This document shows, one piece after another, positions 26,285 to 38,249 of a DNA stretch of 64,000 nucleotides. Origin of the DNA: Streptomyces xinghaiensis S187 (GTDB taxonomy: Bacteria; Actinomycetota; Actinomycetes; Streptomycetales; Streptomycetaceae); contig NZ_CP023202.1 of assembly GCF_000220705.2 (NCBI RefSeq), positions 5,114,501-5,178,500 on the forward strand. The letters are read 5' to 3'. Below the pieces are notes generated by a model that saw only the letters and a list, made by a program, of their open reading frames with translations, was not told the origin of the DNA and made no database searches. The translations under genes were made by a program, and so were the position numbers. The stretch's first letter is position 1. Each line of letters starts with the position of its first letter.

Positions 26285-27667
26285 GTGGCCGCCGACAAGA
26301 TCGACACCATCGTCAGCCTCAGCAAGCGCCGTGGCTTCGTCTACCCGTGCAGTGAGATCTACGGCGGTCAGCGAGCCGCCTGGGACTACGGGCCGCTGGG
26401 TGTGGAGCTCAAGGAGAACATCAAGCGCCAGTGGTGGCGCTCCATGGTCACCGCGCGTGAGGACGTGGTCGGTCTCGACTCGTCGGTGATCCTCGCCCCC
26501 GAGGTCTGGGAGGCCTCCGGCCACGTCGCCACCTTCAGCGACCCGCTCACCGAGTGCACCTCCTGCCACAAGCGGTTCCGCGCCGACCACCTGGAAGAGG
26601 CCTACGAGGCCAAGCACGGCCGCATGCCGGCGAACGGCCTCGCCGACCTCAACTGCCCGCACTGCGGCAACAAGGGCGGCTTCACCGAGCCCAAGCAGTT
26701 CTCCGGGCTGCTCTCCACCCACCTCGGCCCGGCCCAGGACTCCGCCTCCGTCGCCTACCTCCGGCCCGAGACGGCCCAGGGCATCTTCACCAACTTCGCC
26801 GCGGTGCAGCAGACCTCGCGGAAGAAGCCGCCGTTCGGCATCGCCCAGATGGGCAAGTCCTTCCGGAACGAGATCACGCCCGGCAACTTCATCTTCCGGA
26901 CCCGCGAGTTCGAGCAGATGGAGATGGAGTTCTTCGTCAAGCCCGGCGAGGACGAGAAGTGGCACATCTACTGGATGGAGGAGCGCTGGAACTGGTACCG
27001 CGACCTCGGCATCCAGGAGGAGAACATCCGCTGGTACGAGCACCCGGCGGAGAAGCTCTCCCACTACTCCAAGCGCACCGCCGACATCGAGTACCGCTTC
27101 AACTTCGGCGGCAGCGAGTTCTCCGAGCTGGAGGGCGTGGCCAACCGCACCGACTTCGACCTCGGCGCCCACTCCAAGGCCTCCGGCCACGACCTGTCGT
27201 ACTTCGACCAGGAGGCCGGTGAGCGCTGGACCCCGTACGTCATCGAGCCGGCGGCCGGCGTCAACCGCGCCATGCTCGCCTTCATGCTCGACGCCTACGT
27301 CGAGGACGAGGCGCCCAACGCCAAGGGCAAGATGGAGCGGCGCGCCGTGCTCCGCCTCGACCCGCGCCTCGCGCCGGTGAAGGCCGCCGTCCTGCCGCTC
27401 TCCCGGAACCCGGAGCTGTCGCCGAAGGCCAAGGGCCTCGCCGCCGATCTCCGGAAGAACTGGAACATCGAGTTCGACGACGCTGGGGCCATCGGCCGCC
27501 GCTACCGCCGCCAGGACGAGATCGGCACCCCGTTCTGCGTCACCGTCGACTTCGACACCCTCGACGACAACGCGGTGACCGTCCGCGAGCGCGACACCAT
27601 GAAGCAGGAGCGCGTCTCCCTGGACCAGATCCAGGGCTACCTGGCCTCCCGCCTCCTGGGCTGCTGA
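26285..27667 (+). CDS. glyS: Glycyl-tRNA synthetase (alpha2 type)
   Basis: A 460-residue class II aminoacyl-tRNA synthetase of the single-chain homodimer type, charging tRNA-Gly. It has KRRGFVYPCSEIYGG at the start, a zinc ribbon with CTSCHKRF (residues 90-97) and LNCPHCGNK (about 121-129), motif 2-like SFRNEITPGNFIFRTREFEQMEMEFF, and a C-terminal anticodon-binding domain with LAPVKAAVLPLSR. GTG 26285 fits homologue N-termini. Its upstream region contains the Zur box, so co-regulation with zinc is possible but unproved. Confidence 0.96.
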   Translation: MAADKIDTIVSLSKRRGFVYPCSEIYGGQRAAWDYGPLGVELKENIKRQWWRSMVTAREDVVGLDSSVILAPEVWEASGHVATFSDPLTECTSCHKRFRADHLEEAYEAKHGRMPANGLADLNCPHCGNKGGFTEPKQFSGLLSTHLGPAQDSASVAYLRPETAQGIFTNFAAVQQTSRKKPPFGIAQMGKSFRNEITPGNFIFRTREFEQMEMEFFVKPGEDEKWHIYWMEERWNWYRDLGIQEENIRWYEHPAEKLSHYSKRTADIEYRFNFGGSEFSELEGVANRTDFDLGAHSKASGHDLSYFDQEAGERWTPYVIEPAAGVNRAMLAFMLDAYVEDEAPNAKGKMERRAVLRLDPRLAPVKAAVLPLSRNPELSPKAKGLAADLRKNWNIEFDDAGAIGRRYRRQDEIGTPFCVTVDFDTLDDNAVTVRERDTMKQERVSLDQIQGYLASRLLGC

Positions 27668-27707
27668 CCGCGCGCGGCCTTGTTCCCCGGGCCGCCGGCC
27701 CGCGCAC

Positions 27708-27754
27708 GCACCGCGCCCCGATACCCGCTCACGGCGGGCGCCGGGGCGCGGTGC
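27708..27754 (+). terminator. Hairpin after glyS
   Basis: A perfect 13-bp outer stem (27708-27720 with 27742-27754) encloses a smaller 5-bp stem CCCGC/GCGGG (27724-27738). It begins 41 bases after the glyS stop. Confidence 0.65.
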
Positions 27755-27909
27755 TGTGCGGGCCCGGTTTCCAGGCGCCCCGCCCGGTCCGCGCCCCGCC
27801 CCACCGCGGCACGGCCGGTCCGCCGGTGCGGGACAATGGAAGGCCGCCCCTTCCGCCGCCGCCCCCGTACGGGGCTGCCGGAACCGTACGAACCGAGGAA
27901 AGCCGCTCG

Positions 27910-29037
27910 ATGACGCAGCTGCAGATCGGCCCGCACCCCGTGCAGCCGCCGGTGGTGCTCGCGCCCATGGCCGGAATCACCAACGCACCGTTCCGCACGC
28001 TCTGCCGGGAGTTCTCCGGCGGCAAGGGCCTCTTCGTCAGCGAGATGATCACCACCCGGGCGCTGGTCGAGCGGGACGCCAAGACCATGCGGCTGATCCA
28101 CTTCGACGGCACCGAGAAGCCCCGGTCCGTCCAGCTCTACGGCGTGGACCCGGCGACCGTCGGCAAGGCCGTCCGCATGATCGCCGACGAGGGCCTGGCC
28201 GACCACATCGATCTCAACTTCGGCTGCCCGGTGCCCAAGGTGACCCGCAAGGGCGGCGGGTCGGCGCTGCCGTACAAGCGGCCGCTGCTGCGCGCGATCC
28301 TGCGCGAGGCCGTGGCCGGCGCGGGCGGGCTGCCGGTCACCATGAAGATGCGCAAGGGCATCGACGACGACCACCTCACCTACCTCGACGCCGGGCGGAT
28401 CGCCGCCGAGGAGGGCGTCACCGCGATCGCCCTGCACGGCCGGACGGCGGCCCAGCACTACGGCGGCACCGCCGACTGGGAGGCCATCGCCCGCCTCAAG
28501 GAGGCCGTCCCGGAGATCCCGGTGCTCGGCAACGGCGACATCTGGTCCGCCGCCGACGCGGTGCGCATGGTGCGCGAGACCGGCTGCGACGGTGTGGTCG
28601 TCGGCCGCGGCTGCCTGGGGCGGCCCTGGCTGTTCGGCGATCTGGTGGCGGCCTTCGAGGGTCGCGGCGAGACCGCGGCGCCGTCCTTCGGGGAGGTCGC
28701 CGCGGTGATGCGGCGCCACGCCCAGCTGCTGGGGGAGTGGCTGGAGGACGAGGCGCGCGGCGTCATCGACTTCCGCAAGCACATCGCCTGGTACACCAAG
28801 GGCTTCTCGGTCGGCTCCGAGCTGCGCAGGCGGCTGGCGACCGCCTCGTCCCTGGCCGAACTGGACGAGCTGCTGGGCCGCCTGGACCCGGACCAGCCCT
28901 GGCCGGCCCACGCGGACGGACCGCGCGGGCGCACCTCGGGGCGGAACCGGGTGGTGCTGCCGGACGGCTGGCTGGCCGATCCGTACGACAGCGCCTGTGT
29001 GGGCGCCGACGCGGAGCTGGACACCTCGGGCGGCTGA
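27910..29037 (+). CDS. dusB: tRNA-dihydrouridine synthase
   Basis: A 375-residue FMN enzyme that reduces tRNA uridines to dihydrouridine. The TIM barrel starts PVVLAPMAGITNAPFRTLCREF and continues NFGCPVPKVTRKGGGSAL with the catalytic Cys about residue 105, MKMRKGIDD, IALHGRTAAQHYGGTADW and GNGDIWSAADA. The C-terminal helical domain has FRKHIAWYTKGF. The DusB assignment within the family is by resemblance to actinobacterial homologues. ATG 27910 has GAGGAAAG upstream. The convergent glycosidase follows 39 bp away. Confidence 0.94.
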   Translation: MTQLQIGPHPVQPPVVLAPMAGITNAPFRTLCREFSGGKGLFVSEMITTRALVERDAKTMRLIHFDGTEKPRSVQLYGVDPATVGKAVRMIADEGLADHIDLNFGCPVPKVTRKGGGSALPYKRPLLRAILREAVAGAGGLPVTMKMRKGIDDDHLTYLDAGRIAAEEGVTAIALHGRTAAQHYGGTADWEAIARLKEAVPEIPVLGNGDIWSAADAVRMVRETGCDGVVVGRGCLGRPWLFGDLVAAFEGRGETAAPSFGEVAAVMRRHAQLLGEWLEDEARGVIDFRKHIAWYTKGFSVGSELRRRLATASSLAELDELLGRLDPDQPWPAHADGPRGRTSGRNRVVLPDGWLADPYDSACVGADAELDTSGG

Positions 29038-29076
29038 CGCCGCCGGGCCCTCGCGCGCCGCGCGCCGTGCGCCGCG

Positions 29077-30690
29077 CTATGCCTCGCGCCGCGGTGCCGC
29101 TCGCCGCACCAGGCTGACGCGGACCGGTACCCGCTCGCGCTCCCCGGGTGCGGGCTCCGGCTCGCCGTCCTCCGGGCCCAGCACCGCGGCCTCGGCCGCG
29201 GCGACCACCGGGGACCGCGCCGCGCGCGGTGCCGTGACCGGCTCCCCGTCCCCGGTGCGGCCGGCCGCCGTCAGCAGGTCGAGGGCGAGCGCGGCCGTCC
29301 AGCCGAAGTCCCGGCTGCCGCGTGCCAGTCCGCTGTGCGGGTCGACGTACTCGGCGAAGCCCGAGGCGTCGGCCGCGGCCAGTGTCGCGGCGCGCAGTTC
29401 GTCGGCCCGCTCCACGGCGCCGTACTGCCGCAGCCCGCGCTCCAGCAGCCAGTTGATGTTGAACCAGGCCGGGCCGCGCCAGTAGCGGGACGGGTCGAAG
29501 GCCGCTCCGCGCAGGTCGTAGCTGGGTACCAGGCGTACCGTGCGGCCGAGGCCGAAGTGCGGGCCGGTGGCGGTGGCCAGCAGCCCGGCGACGACCTCGT
29601 CGGGCAGCCCGGGCACGGCGAGCGGCAGCAGCCCGGCGGCGCTGAGCCCGTAGAGCGGTTCGCCGCCCACCACGTCGTGGCCCCGGAAGATCTCCGCCTC
29701 CCGGTCCCACAGGTGTTCGACCAGGGAGCGGGTGAGGCGTTCGGCCCGGGCCCGGTGCTCCGCGGGGTCGGCGCCGATGTCCGTGGCGATCCGGGCGAGG
29801 GCGTGCTCGGCGGTGACGAGGAGCGCGTTGAGTCCCACGTCCTCGACCGCGAAGGAGTGCGGCGCGCCGTCGCGGTAGCCGTGGTCGCGGTAGTCGGCGG
29901 CGAGCCGGACGTAGCGGCCGTAGTCGAGGTCGGTGGGCCGGTCGGCGAGATCGCAGTGGTCGAGGTCCGCGCGGCGGAAGGTGCTGCGGCAGGCGGGTTC
30001 GACGCGCTCCAGCGGCGCGTCCCAGCAGGGGCTGTTGTCCATCCCCGACTCCCAGGGATGGACGATGGAGACGAGCCCGTGGCCCCGGAGGTCGCGGCGC
30101 TCCGCCAGATAGCGGTGCCAGGCGGCCAGCCGCGGGTAGAGCCGGGCCAGGAAGCCCTCGCGGGCGGAGGACTCCGGGTCGGCCTCGTGGACCAGCCAGG
30201 CGGCCAGCGCGTGGACCGGTGGCTGGACGAGGCCGGAGGTCTCGGTGCGGGCGGGGGCCCCGGCGCCGGAACCGGCCCGTGAGGAGCGCCAGAACTCGGG
30301 TCCGGGGAAGTAGGCCCCGGCCGGCACCTCCGGGTTGAAGACGATGTGCGGGACGCGGCCGTCCTCCCACTGCGCGTCGAGCAGTGTGGACAGCTCGCGC
30401 CGGGCGCGGCCGGGGGCGAGGTGGCGCAGGCCGATGGCGATGAACGCCGAGTCCCAGCTCCACTGGTGCGGATAGAGGCCGCGGGAGGGGACGGTCGAGG
30501 TGCCGGTCCAGTTGTCCGCCAGCACGCGCTCGGCACCCCGGCGCAGTGCGCCGGAGCCGGGCCGGGGCATCGAGGGTCGCGGGAGGCGCGGCTTGCCTGA
30601 GGGGGCGACGCTTTCCACGAGAGGCTCCGGGGCTCCGAATGGGGTGGGTTCCGACGCGAACGAACGTACAGGAGGGTTTTGTCCAGCCAC
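29077..30690 (-). CDS. GH63-like glycosidase (glucosylglycerate/mannosylglycerate hydrolase type)
   Basis: A 537-residue (alpha/alpha)6-barrel glycosidase without a signal peptide. Typical segments are NWTGTSTVPSRGLYPHQWSWDSAFIAIGLRHL, VHPWESGMDNSPCWD (catalytic acid region), SRYWRGPAWFNINWLL and SRDFGWTAALALDLL. These match GH63/MGH enzymes acting on glucosylglycerate or related alpha-glucosides; the exact substrate cannot be read off. The first ~50 residues are Pro-rich and probably not part of the fold, so a downstream GTG (about 30618) could be the true start; no good Shine-Dalgarno supports GTG 30690. Confidence 0.85.
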   Translation of the reverse strand: MAGQNPPVRSFASEPTPFGAPEPLVESVAPSGKPRLPRPSMPRPGSGALRRGAERVLADNWTGTSTVPSRGLYPHQWSWDSAFIAIGLRHLAPGRARRELSTLLDAQWEDGRVPHIVFNPEVPAGAYFPGPEFWRSSRAGSGAGAPARTETSGLVQPPVHALAAWLVHEADPESSAREGFLARLYPRLAAWHRYLAERRDLRGHGLVSIVHPWESGMDNSPCWDAPLERVEPACRSTFRRADLDHCDLADRPTDLDYGRYVRLAADYRDHGYRDGAPHSFAVEDVGLNALLVTAEHALARIATDIGADPAEHRARAERLTRSLVEHLWDREAEIFRGHDVVGGEPLYGLSAAGLLPLAVPGLPDEVVAGLLATATGPHFGLGRTVRLVPSYDLRGAAFDPSRYWRGPAWFNINWLLERGLRQYGAVERADELRAATLAAADASGFAEYVDPHSGLARGSRDFGWTAALALDLLTAAGRTGDGEPVTAPRAARSPVVAAAEAAVLGPEDGEPEPAPGERERVPVRVSLVRRAAPRREA

Positions 30691-31188
30691 AGGGCAAAAG
30701 TCTCACTGTGATGTGCGCCTCAGGCGGGCGCGTCGAGTGTCTCGCTCATTCGAGCGAATGGCCGCCCTCATGTGTCCATGTCCTGAGACGGGGTACTCAA
30801 GCGGTGCGTGATTCTCGCCACCGTGATCGGAGGTTCGCTCAGATGAGCGTTTTGCGGCGGCCTGCACCTCTCAAAGGGTGGCACTGGGTGCCACGGCGCT
30901 TGGCTTCAAGAGGTCGCGGAGTGTGTCACGCGCCGTGTAGTCATCGTGGCCGTCCGGTGCCTCACCGCCGGTTCCCGGCCCGTGTGAGTTCACTTCCTGA
31001 ACGCATAACGATTCCGCCAGGAGGCGTAGCTCACTTTCGATCCCGTGGCAGATGCGGGGTTACAACCGGATGACCACCGAGTGGACGTACTCATCAACCT
31101 TCGATCTGGGTACGCTCCCCGCCGTCAGGGCAGCCCCTCCCCCGAACCGCTCCGAGGGGGAAACCCACCACGAGGAGTGCGAGATCCC
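30691..31188. other. Divergent regulatory region between glycosidase and ppdK
   Basis: 498 bases with no supportable gene. It holds two similar inverted repeats described next, and the ppdK leader with GAGGAG before GTG 31189. Confidence 0.5.
30742..30849. promoter_or_regulatory. Two related palindromes, CGCTCATTCGAGCG and CGCTCAGATGAGCG
   Basis: TCGCTC-ATTC-GAGCGA (30742-30757) and CGCTC-AGAT-GAGCG (30836-30849) share the halves CGCTC/GAGCG and the A-T-rich four-base spacers, 94 bases apart. The pair looks like operator sites for one dimeric regulator serving the glycosidase or ppdK. Confidence 0.45.
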
Positions 31189-33939
<2,751 letters not shown>

Positions 33940-34019
33940 TCCGGAGCACGGCCGAACCGGAGCCGGCCGCCGCGGCCACGACCCTCACCGGCGGCGGCCG
34001 GGCCCGGGATCCCCGGGCG

Positions 34020-34054
34020 AAGGGGGCGGTGCCTGTGCGGGGCGCCGCCCCCTT
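34020..34054 (+). terminator. ppdK terminator
   Basis: A 10-bp stem AAGGGGGCGG (34020-34029) with CCGCCCCCTT (34045-34054), 80 bases after the ppdK stop. Confidence 0.65.
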
Positions 34055-34428
34055 CCGCATGCCGGCGCACCCCCGACCGAAGACCCGTACCGCCCCGCGG
34101 CGGCGGGACGGGGAGAGGGAGCGGTCCGGGGACCGTGCTGCCGTGGCGGCGCTCGGGGGGCGGGAGACCGGGGCGCGGGCCGGGCCGCGGAGCCGGCGGC
34201 CGAGTGGGCGGCCGCGGGGGCGGAGGCGGCCGGGAGCGGGCCGGGCGCCGGGCCGGTGGCCGGGCGCCGGACCGATTGCCACCGCTAATTTCGCGCCCCT
34301 TTCCGGGGCCGGTTCCATGGCGTGTCCCGGGACGGGGGGAGAAATGTTCTGGAATTCAACCTGACCGGAAAGCGCATTCCGCACCGGAAGGGACGGGCCC
34401 GGACGGCGGGCCGAACATAACTGGACTC

Positions 34429-34465
34429 CCGCGGTCCGGCGAGCTCGAGAATCACCGGACCGCGG
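34429..34465. repeat. Inverted repeat, 11-bp arms
   Basis: CCGCGGTCCGG (34429-34439) pairs perfectly with CCGGACCGCGG (34455-34465) around a 15-base loop, upstream of the ArsR-like gene. It may be a terminator of an unrecognised transcript or an operator. Confidence 0.6.
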
Positions 34466-34506
34466 TCCTCCACCCCATCGGGCCCATGGGCGGTACCCAG
34501 CCGCCC

Positions 34507-34519
34507 GGAAACGGTTTCC
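34507..34519. promoter_or_regulatory. Palindrome GGAAACGGTTTCC
   Basis: A perfect 6-1-6 palindrome 178 bases before the ArsR-like start. A candidate operator; the regulator is unknown. Confidence 0.35.
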
Positions 34520-34696
34520 GCACTGCCCCCACGACAGCCTCACAACCGTTTCCCGGTGCCCGACGGGTTCCACCCTTCCGTGGGGCGGCCGTCCTCCGCG
34601 ACCCGTTTCAACTGTGGCCAAAAGCACGTGGTGACCCAATGTATGCAGGTGCATACTCGTCGGGAAGCCGGACGGGGGGATACTTGTGGGGGTTTG

Positions 34697-35752
34697 GTGC
34701 TACGCATCCATTTCACCGGACGCGACCTCGGGCGCATACGCATAGCCGCGCGCCCGGACGCCTTGTGGGAAACGGTCCTGAGTTTCCACCGGCTGCGCGA
34801 CAAACGCTCGGCGGCGGTCTTCGGAGAATGGCGGAGGGAGACCCGGGCGCGCTTGAACGGTGAAGGACGGCTGCTCGCCTCCCTGGTGCCCGTGCGCGGC
34901 TATTTTCCCGACTTCCTGACACCACCCGAGGGTATTTGCGGGATGGAGCCCGCCATGGAGGCGCTCCGCGAGACCCCCGAGGAGCGCCTCCGCCGGGACC
35001 TCGGGCTGCTCGCCGCCGGCGGTCACGGCCCGCACGGGCCCGCGCCGCGGCACGAGGGACTGGCCGCCGGGCGGCCCCGGGCCCTGGGCGATCTCATCGC
35101 GGCGCTCCGCGGCTACCACCGGGCCGCCATCGCCCCGTACTGGCCGCACATCCGTGCGCAGATCGAGGCCGACCGGGCCGCCCGCGGCCGGGCGCTGCTC
35201 GACGGCGGCGCCGACCGGCTGCTGGCCTCGCTGCCCCCGGCGATGCGCTGGCGTCCGCCGGTGCTGGAGGCCGACTACCCGGTGGACCGGGACCTCCGGC
35301 TGGACGGCCGGGGCCTGCTCCTCCTGCCGTCGTTCTTCTGCCGGGTCACCCCGGTCGCCTTCCACGACCCGGAGCTGGCCCCGGTGCTCGTCTATCCGGT
35401 GCAGCACTCCGGGGAGAGCGCCGCCCCGGCACCGCTGCGGCCCTGCGCGGCCGGGGTCGGCTCGCTGGGCAAGCTGGTCGGCCAGACCCGGTCCGCCGTG
35501 CTGCGCACCATCGAGGGCGGGTGCACCACCGGCGAGCTGGCCCGCCGGGTCGGTGTCTCCCCGGCCTCCGCCAGCCAGCACGCCAGTGTGCTGCGCGACG
35601 CCGGGCTGGTGGTGACCCTGCGGCACGGCAGCGCCGTGCTGCACACCCTGACGCCGCTCGGCGCCGCCCTCCTCCACGGCGGCGCCGAGGTGCCCCCGCC
35701 CGCGGCGGCCGCGGGCCTCCGGGCCGCCGCTACGAGCGGAACGGGCCGGTGA
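34697..35752 (+). CDS. ArsR-like winged-helix regulator
   Basis: A 351-residue protein of the large streptomycete family that begins LRIHFTGRDLGRIRIA and ends in an ArsR-type winged helix. The HTH is visible in RSAVLRTIEGGCTTGELARRVGVSPASASQHASVLRDAGLVVTLRHGSAVLHTLTPLGAALL (about residues 272-333). The ~240-residue N-terminal domain is of unknown function and shows no metal-binding Cys pattern, so metal sensing is unlikely. GTG 34697 matches the family start; the frame is open upstream. The 3' end overlaps the convergent PhoX-like gene by 23 bp. Confidence 0.88.
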   Translation: MLRIHFTGRDLGRIRIAARPDALWETVLSFHRLRDKRSAAVFGEWRRETRARLNGEGRLLASLVPVRGYFPDFLTPPEGICGMEPAMEALRETPEERLRRDLGLLAAGGHGPHGPAPRHEGLAAGRPRALGDLIAALRGYHRAAIAPYWPHIRAQIEADRAARGRALLDGGADRLLASLPPAMRWRPPVLEADYPVDRDLRLDGRGLLLLPSFFCRVTPVAFHDPELAPVLVYPVQHSGESAAPAPLRPCAAGVGSLGKLVGQTRSAVLRTIEGGCTTGELARRVGVSPASASQHASVLRDAGLVVTLRHGSAVLHTLTPLGAALLHGGAEVPPPAAAAGLRAAATSGTGR

Positions 35753-36887
35753 TCTCGTAGGTGATGCCGCCGGAGGAACGGCCGCTGGTGCCGCGCTGGC
35801 TGGAGAAGTAGAGCCGGCTGCCGTCGGGGGAGAAGGCCGGTCCGGTGATCTCGGACGAGGACTGGCCGTCGACGCGCAGGAAGGGCGCCACCACGTTGTC
35901 CGGGGTGATGACGCAGATCTCCATGTTGCCGCCGTCCTCGGCGACGTAGAGGTCGCCGGAGGCGGTGCGGGTGACGTTGTCGACGCCGGTGAGCGGTGCG
36001 CCGCCGCTCACCAGCGAGTCGTCGTAGGCCAGTTCGATGGTCTCGGCGGCCGCGTCGTACTGCCAGACGCGGTTGTCGCCCTTGGTGGTGAACCAGCAGG
36101 TGCCGTCGGCGTAGTGACAGCCCTCGCCGCCGTTGAAGCGCTTGGCGCCGGAGACCTGGTTGCGGGTGGCGGCCGAGGCGCCGCCCGGGTCGGGCACGGT
36201 GGCCCAGGTGACGGGGCCGGAGGTGCCCGGCCCCATCCTCAGCACCTCCAGCGTGCCGGAGGAGAGGTCGCCCCACGTGGTGGGCCGGAAGCGGTAGAAG
36301 CAGCTGTCGGAGACGTCCTCGGTGAGGTAGACGACCTTGCGCACCGGGTCGGCCGCCGCGGCCTCGTGCTTGAAGCGGCCCATGGCGTCCCGGCGGACGG
36401 CCTGCTCCACCCCCCACGGGTCGGTCTCGTAGACGTAGCCCCGGTCGACCTCCTCGCAGGAGAGCCAGGTGTTCCAGGGGGTCTTGCCGCCCGCGCAGTT
36501 CTGCCGGGTGCCGGAGAGGATGCGGTACGCGCCGGTGATCGAGCCGGACGAGGAGAAGCGCACCGCGCCCGAGCCGCCCGAGGGGTTGATCTCGGAGTTG
36601 GAGACGTAGATCCACCCGCTGCCGTCGGCGTAACAGGCGCCGCCGTCGGGTGCGTTGTGCCAGGTGTACGAGGTGCCGGAGACCTTGCGGCCGGACCGGG
36701 CGATCACTCTGCTGCTGAAACCGGCCGGCAGCCGGATGCCGTTGGCGTCCGCCGCCCGCAGGGCCCCGTAGGGACCGCTGCCGGGCTGGGCGGGCGCCGC
36801 GTACGCGGCGCCGCGCCAGAGACTGCCGCCGAAGGCCGCGGCGGAACCGCCGATGACGGTGGTGCGCAGGAAGGTACGACGTTCCAC
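35730..36887 (-). CDS. PhoX-like exported protein (DUF839, Tat substrate)
   Basis: A 385-residue exported protein with a twin-arginine signal (ERRTFLRTTVIGGSAAAFGGSLW) and Ala-rich cleavage region. The mature part is a beta-propeller of the DUF839/PhoX type, with LPAGFSSRVIARSG, NSEINPSGGSGAVRF, LSCEEVDRGYVYETDP and EDGGNMEICVITP. It may be a calcium-dependent phosphatase, but activity cannot be inferred safely. GTG 36887 is chosen because GGGAGG lies 4-5 bases upstream; GTG 36899 lacks one. No PHO box is seen upstream. Confidence 0.88.
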   Translation of the reverse strand: MERRTFLRTTVIGGSAAAFGGSLWRGAAYAAPAQPGSGPYGALRAADANGIRLPAGFSSRVIARSGRKVSGTSYTWHNAPDGGACYADGSGWIYVSNSEINPSGGSGAVRFSSSGSITGAYRILSGTRQNCAGGKTPWNTWLSCEEVDRGYVYETDPWGVEQAVRRDAMGRFKHEAAAADPVRKVVYLTEDVSDSCFYRFRPTTWGDLSSGTLEVLRMGPGTSGPVTWATVPDPGGASAATRNQVSGAKRFNGGEGCHYADGTCWFTTKGDNRVWQYDAAAETIELAYDDSLVSGGAPLTGVDNVTRTASGDLYVAEDGGNMEICVITPDNVVAPFLRVDGQSSSEITGPAFSPDGSRLYFSSQRGTSGRSSGGITYEITGPFRS

Positions 36888-37199
36888 GGATCCTCCCACC
36901 AGGATCGTGTCTGCCCCGCGCCGGACCGGACGCGGAGTCGGTGTCCGGGAGTCTGTGCGGCGGTAGTTGACTGGGCATCAACAAGCGGTGACGCGCGGGC
37001 GGCGGAGCGGGGACGACCGCGGCGCAACCGGGCACGGCTTCCCCCGCGGCCCGGACGGCACGCGGGCGCGGTGGCTCCCCGGCCGCCCCGGGGTGCGGGG
37101 CTCGCCTCGCCGGCCGCTCCCGTCCCGTGGCGGGGCGGGACGGGGAAGAGGCGGAAAGAGACGGGAGGGAGCGGGGGAAGGAGGGCGTGCTACCGCCGC
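36888..37199. other. Intergenic region with a purine-rich tract
   Basis: 312 bases between the PhoX-like gene and the SDR end. It contains a 44-base stretch of almost pure purines (about 37140-37183) and a TTGA-n7-TCAA dyad near 36967-36981. No gene is supported. Confidence 0.4.
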
Positions 37200-38195
37200 C
37201 TACACCGCCGGAGGCACGTCCAGGGCCGCGTAGCGGACGCCGGTGAGCTCCTCCGAGCGCTGCCACAGGCGTTCGGACGCCGCGTCGTCCAGCGTCCGCG
37301 CCGCGCGCCGCGCGGGCGCCGGTCCGCCCCGGGGCGGCATCGTGCGGCCGGGCCCGTAGAAGCCGTCCGGACGGACGTCCGGCGCGGTGGCCGCGTACAG
37401 CGACGGCAGCGCGCCGGCCGCGGCCGGCTGGGCCAGCAGCCGGCCGCCGAGTCCCATCAGGCGCTCGGTCCCGCGGCGTCCCTCCATCCGCGGTCCCGCC
37501 GTCTGCAGATTGGTGGCGGCGTAGCCGGGGTGGGCCGCGGCGGCCACCACGTCCGAGCCCGCCCGCCGCAGCCGGCGGGACAGCTCATGGGTGAAGAGCA
37601 GATTGGCGCTCTTGGAACGGGCGTAGGCCATCCACCTGCGGTACGGCTCCTCGCCGGACGGATCGCCGGGATCGCCCGCGCCGGGCAGCAGGTGCATCGC
37701 GCTGGAGACGGTGACCACCCGTGCGCCCGGCGTCGCGAGCAGGGCCGGCAGCAGCAGGCCGGTGAGGGCGAAGTGACCGAGGTGATTGACCCCGAACTGG
37801 GTTTCGAAGCCGTCGGCCGTGCGCCGGTACGGCAGCGCCATGACACCGGCGTTGTTGATCAGCAGGTCCAGCCGGGCGGTACCGCGGGACCCCGGTCCGC
37901 CGGACCCGGGCCCGCCGCTTCCGCCGTCCCCGAGGAAGGCACCGGCGAACTCCCGCACGGAGGCAAGGTCCGCCAGGTCGAGCCGGGCGAGCCGGACCCG
38001 CGCGCCCGGAACCTCCTCCGCGATCCGGGCCGCGGCGGCCCGGCCGCGCGTCTCGTCCCGGCAGGCGAGCACCACCTCCGCGCCGTGCCGGGCGAGTTCG
38101 CGGGCCGTGACGAGGCCGAGGCCGCTGTTGGCGCCGGTCACCACGGCCGTGCGGCCGCTCTGGTCGGGGATGTCGCTCACGCTCCAGCGCCGCAC
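37200..38195 (-). CDS. Short-chain dehydrogenase/reductase, WW-domain-oxidoreductase/retinol-dehydrogenase-like
   Basis: A 331-residue classical SDR with the cofactor motif TGANSGLG (about residues 20-27), NNAGVM, the catalytic Ser in VTVSSAMH and the YARSK catalytic Tyr/Lys. A Gly/Ser/Pro insert (GDGGSGGPGSGGPGS) lies near residue 95, a low-complexity addition absent from most family members. It starts GTG 38195 with GAGGAG 6 bases upstream, 54 bases after the beta-xylosidase stop, so it may be read through from the xylan operon, although no functional link is evident. The substrate is unknown. Confidence 0.88.
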   Translation of the reverse strand: MRRWSVSDIPDQSGRTAVVTGANSGLGLVTARELARHGAEVVLACRDETRGRAAAARIAEEVPGARVRLARLDLADLASVREFAGAFLGDGGSGGPGSGGPGSRGTARLDLLINNAGVMALPYRRTADGFETQFGVNHLGHFALTGLLLPALLATPGARVVTVSSAMHLLPGAGDPGDPSGEEPYRRWMAYARSKSANLLFTHELSRRLRRAGSDVVAAAAHPGYAATNLQTAGPRMEGRRGTERLMGLGGRLLAQPAAAGALPSLYAATAPDVRPDGFYGPGRTMPPRGGPAPARRAARTLDDAASERLWQRSEELTGVRYAALDVPPAV

Positions 38196-38249
38196 GCCCT
38201 GCTCCTCGGATCGGCCGGTGGCGGGCCGCTCACACGGCCCGCCGTCAGC

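Larger units (their letters stand above)
33940..34696. other. Intergenic region between ppdK and the ArsR-like gene
   Basis: 757 bases without a supportable gene. It contains the ppdK terminator (34020-34054), an 11-bp-stem hairpin (34429-34465) and a 13-bp palindrome (34507-34519). Open frames crossing it have shadow codon usage. Confidence 0.5.

Noticed and set aside
36888..37199. PHO box upstream of the PhoX-like gene
   Set aside because: No pair of GTTCACC-like repeats at 11-base spacing was found.
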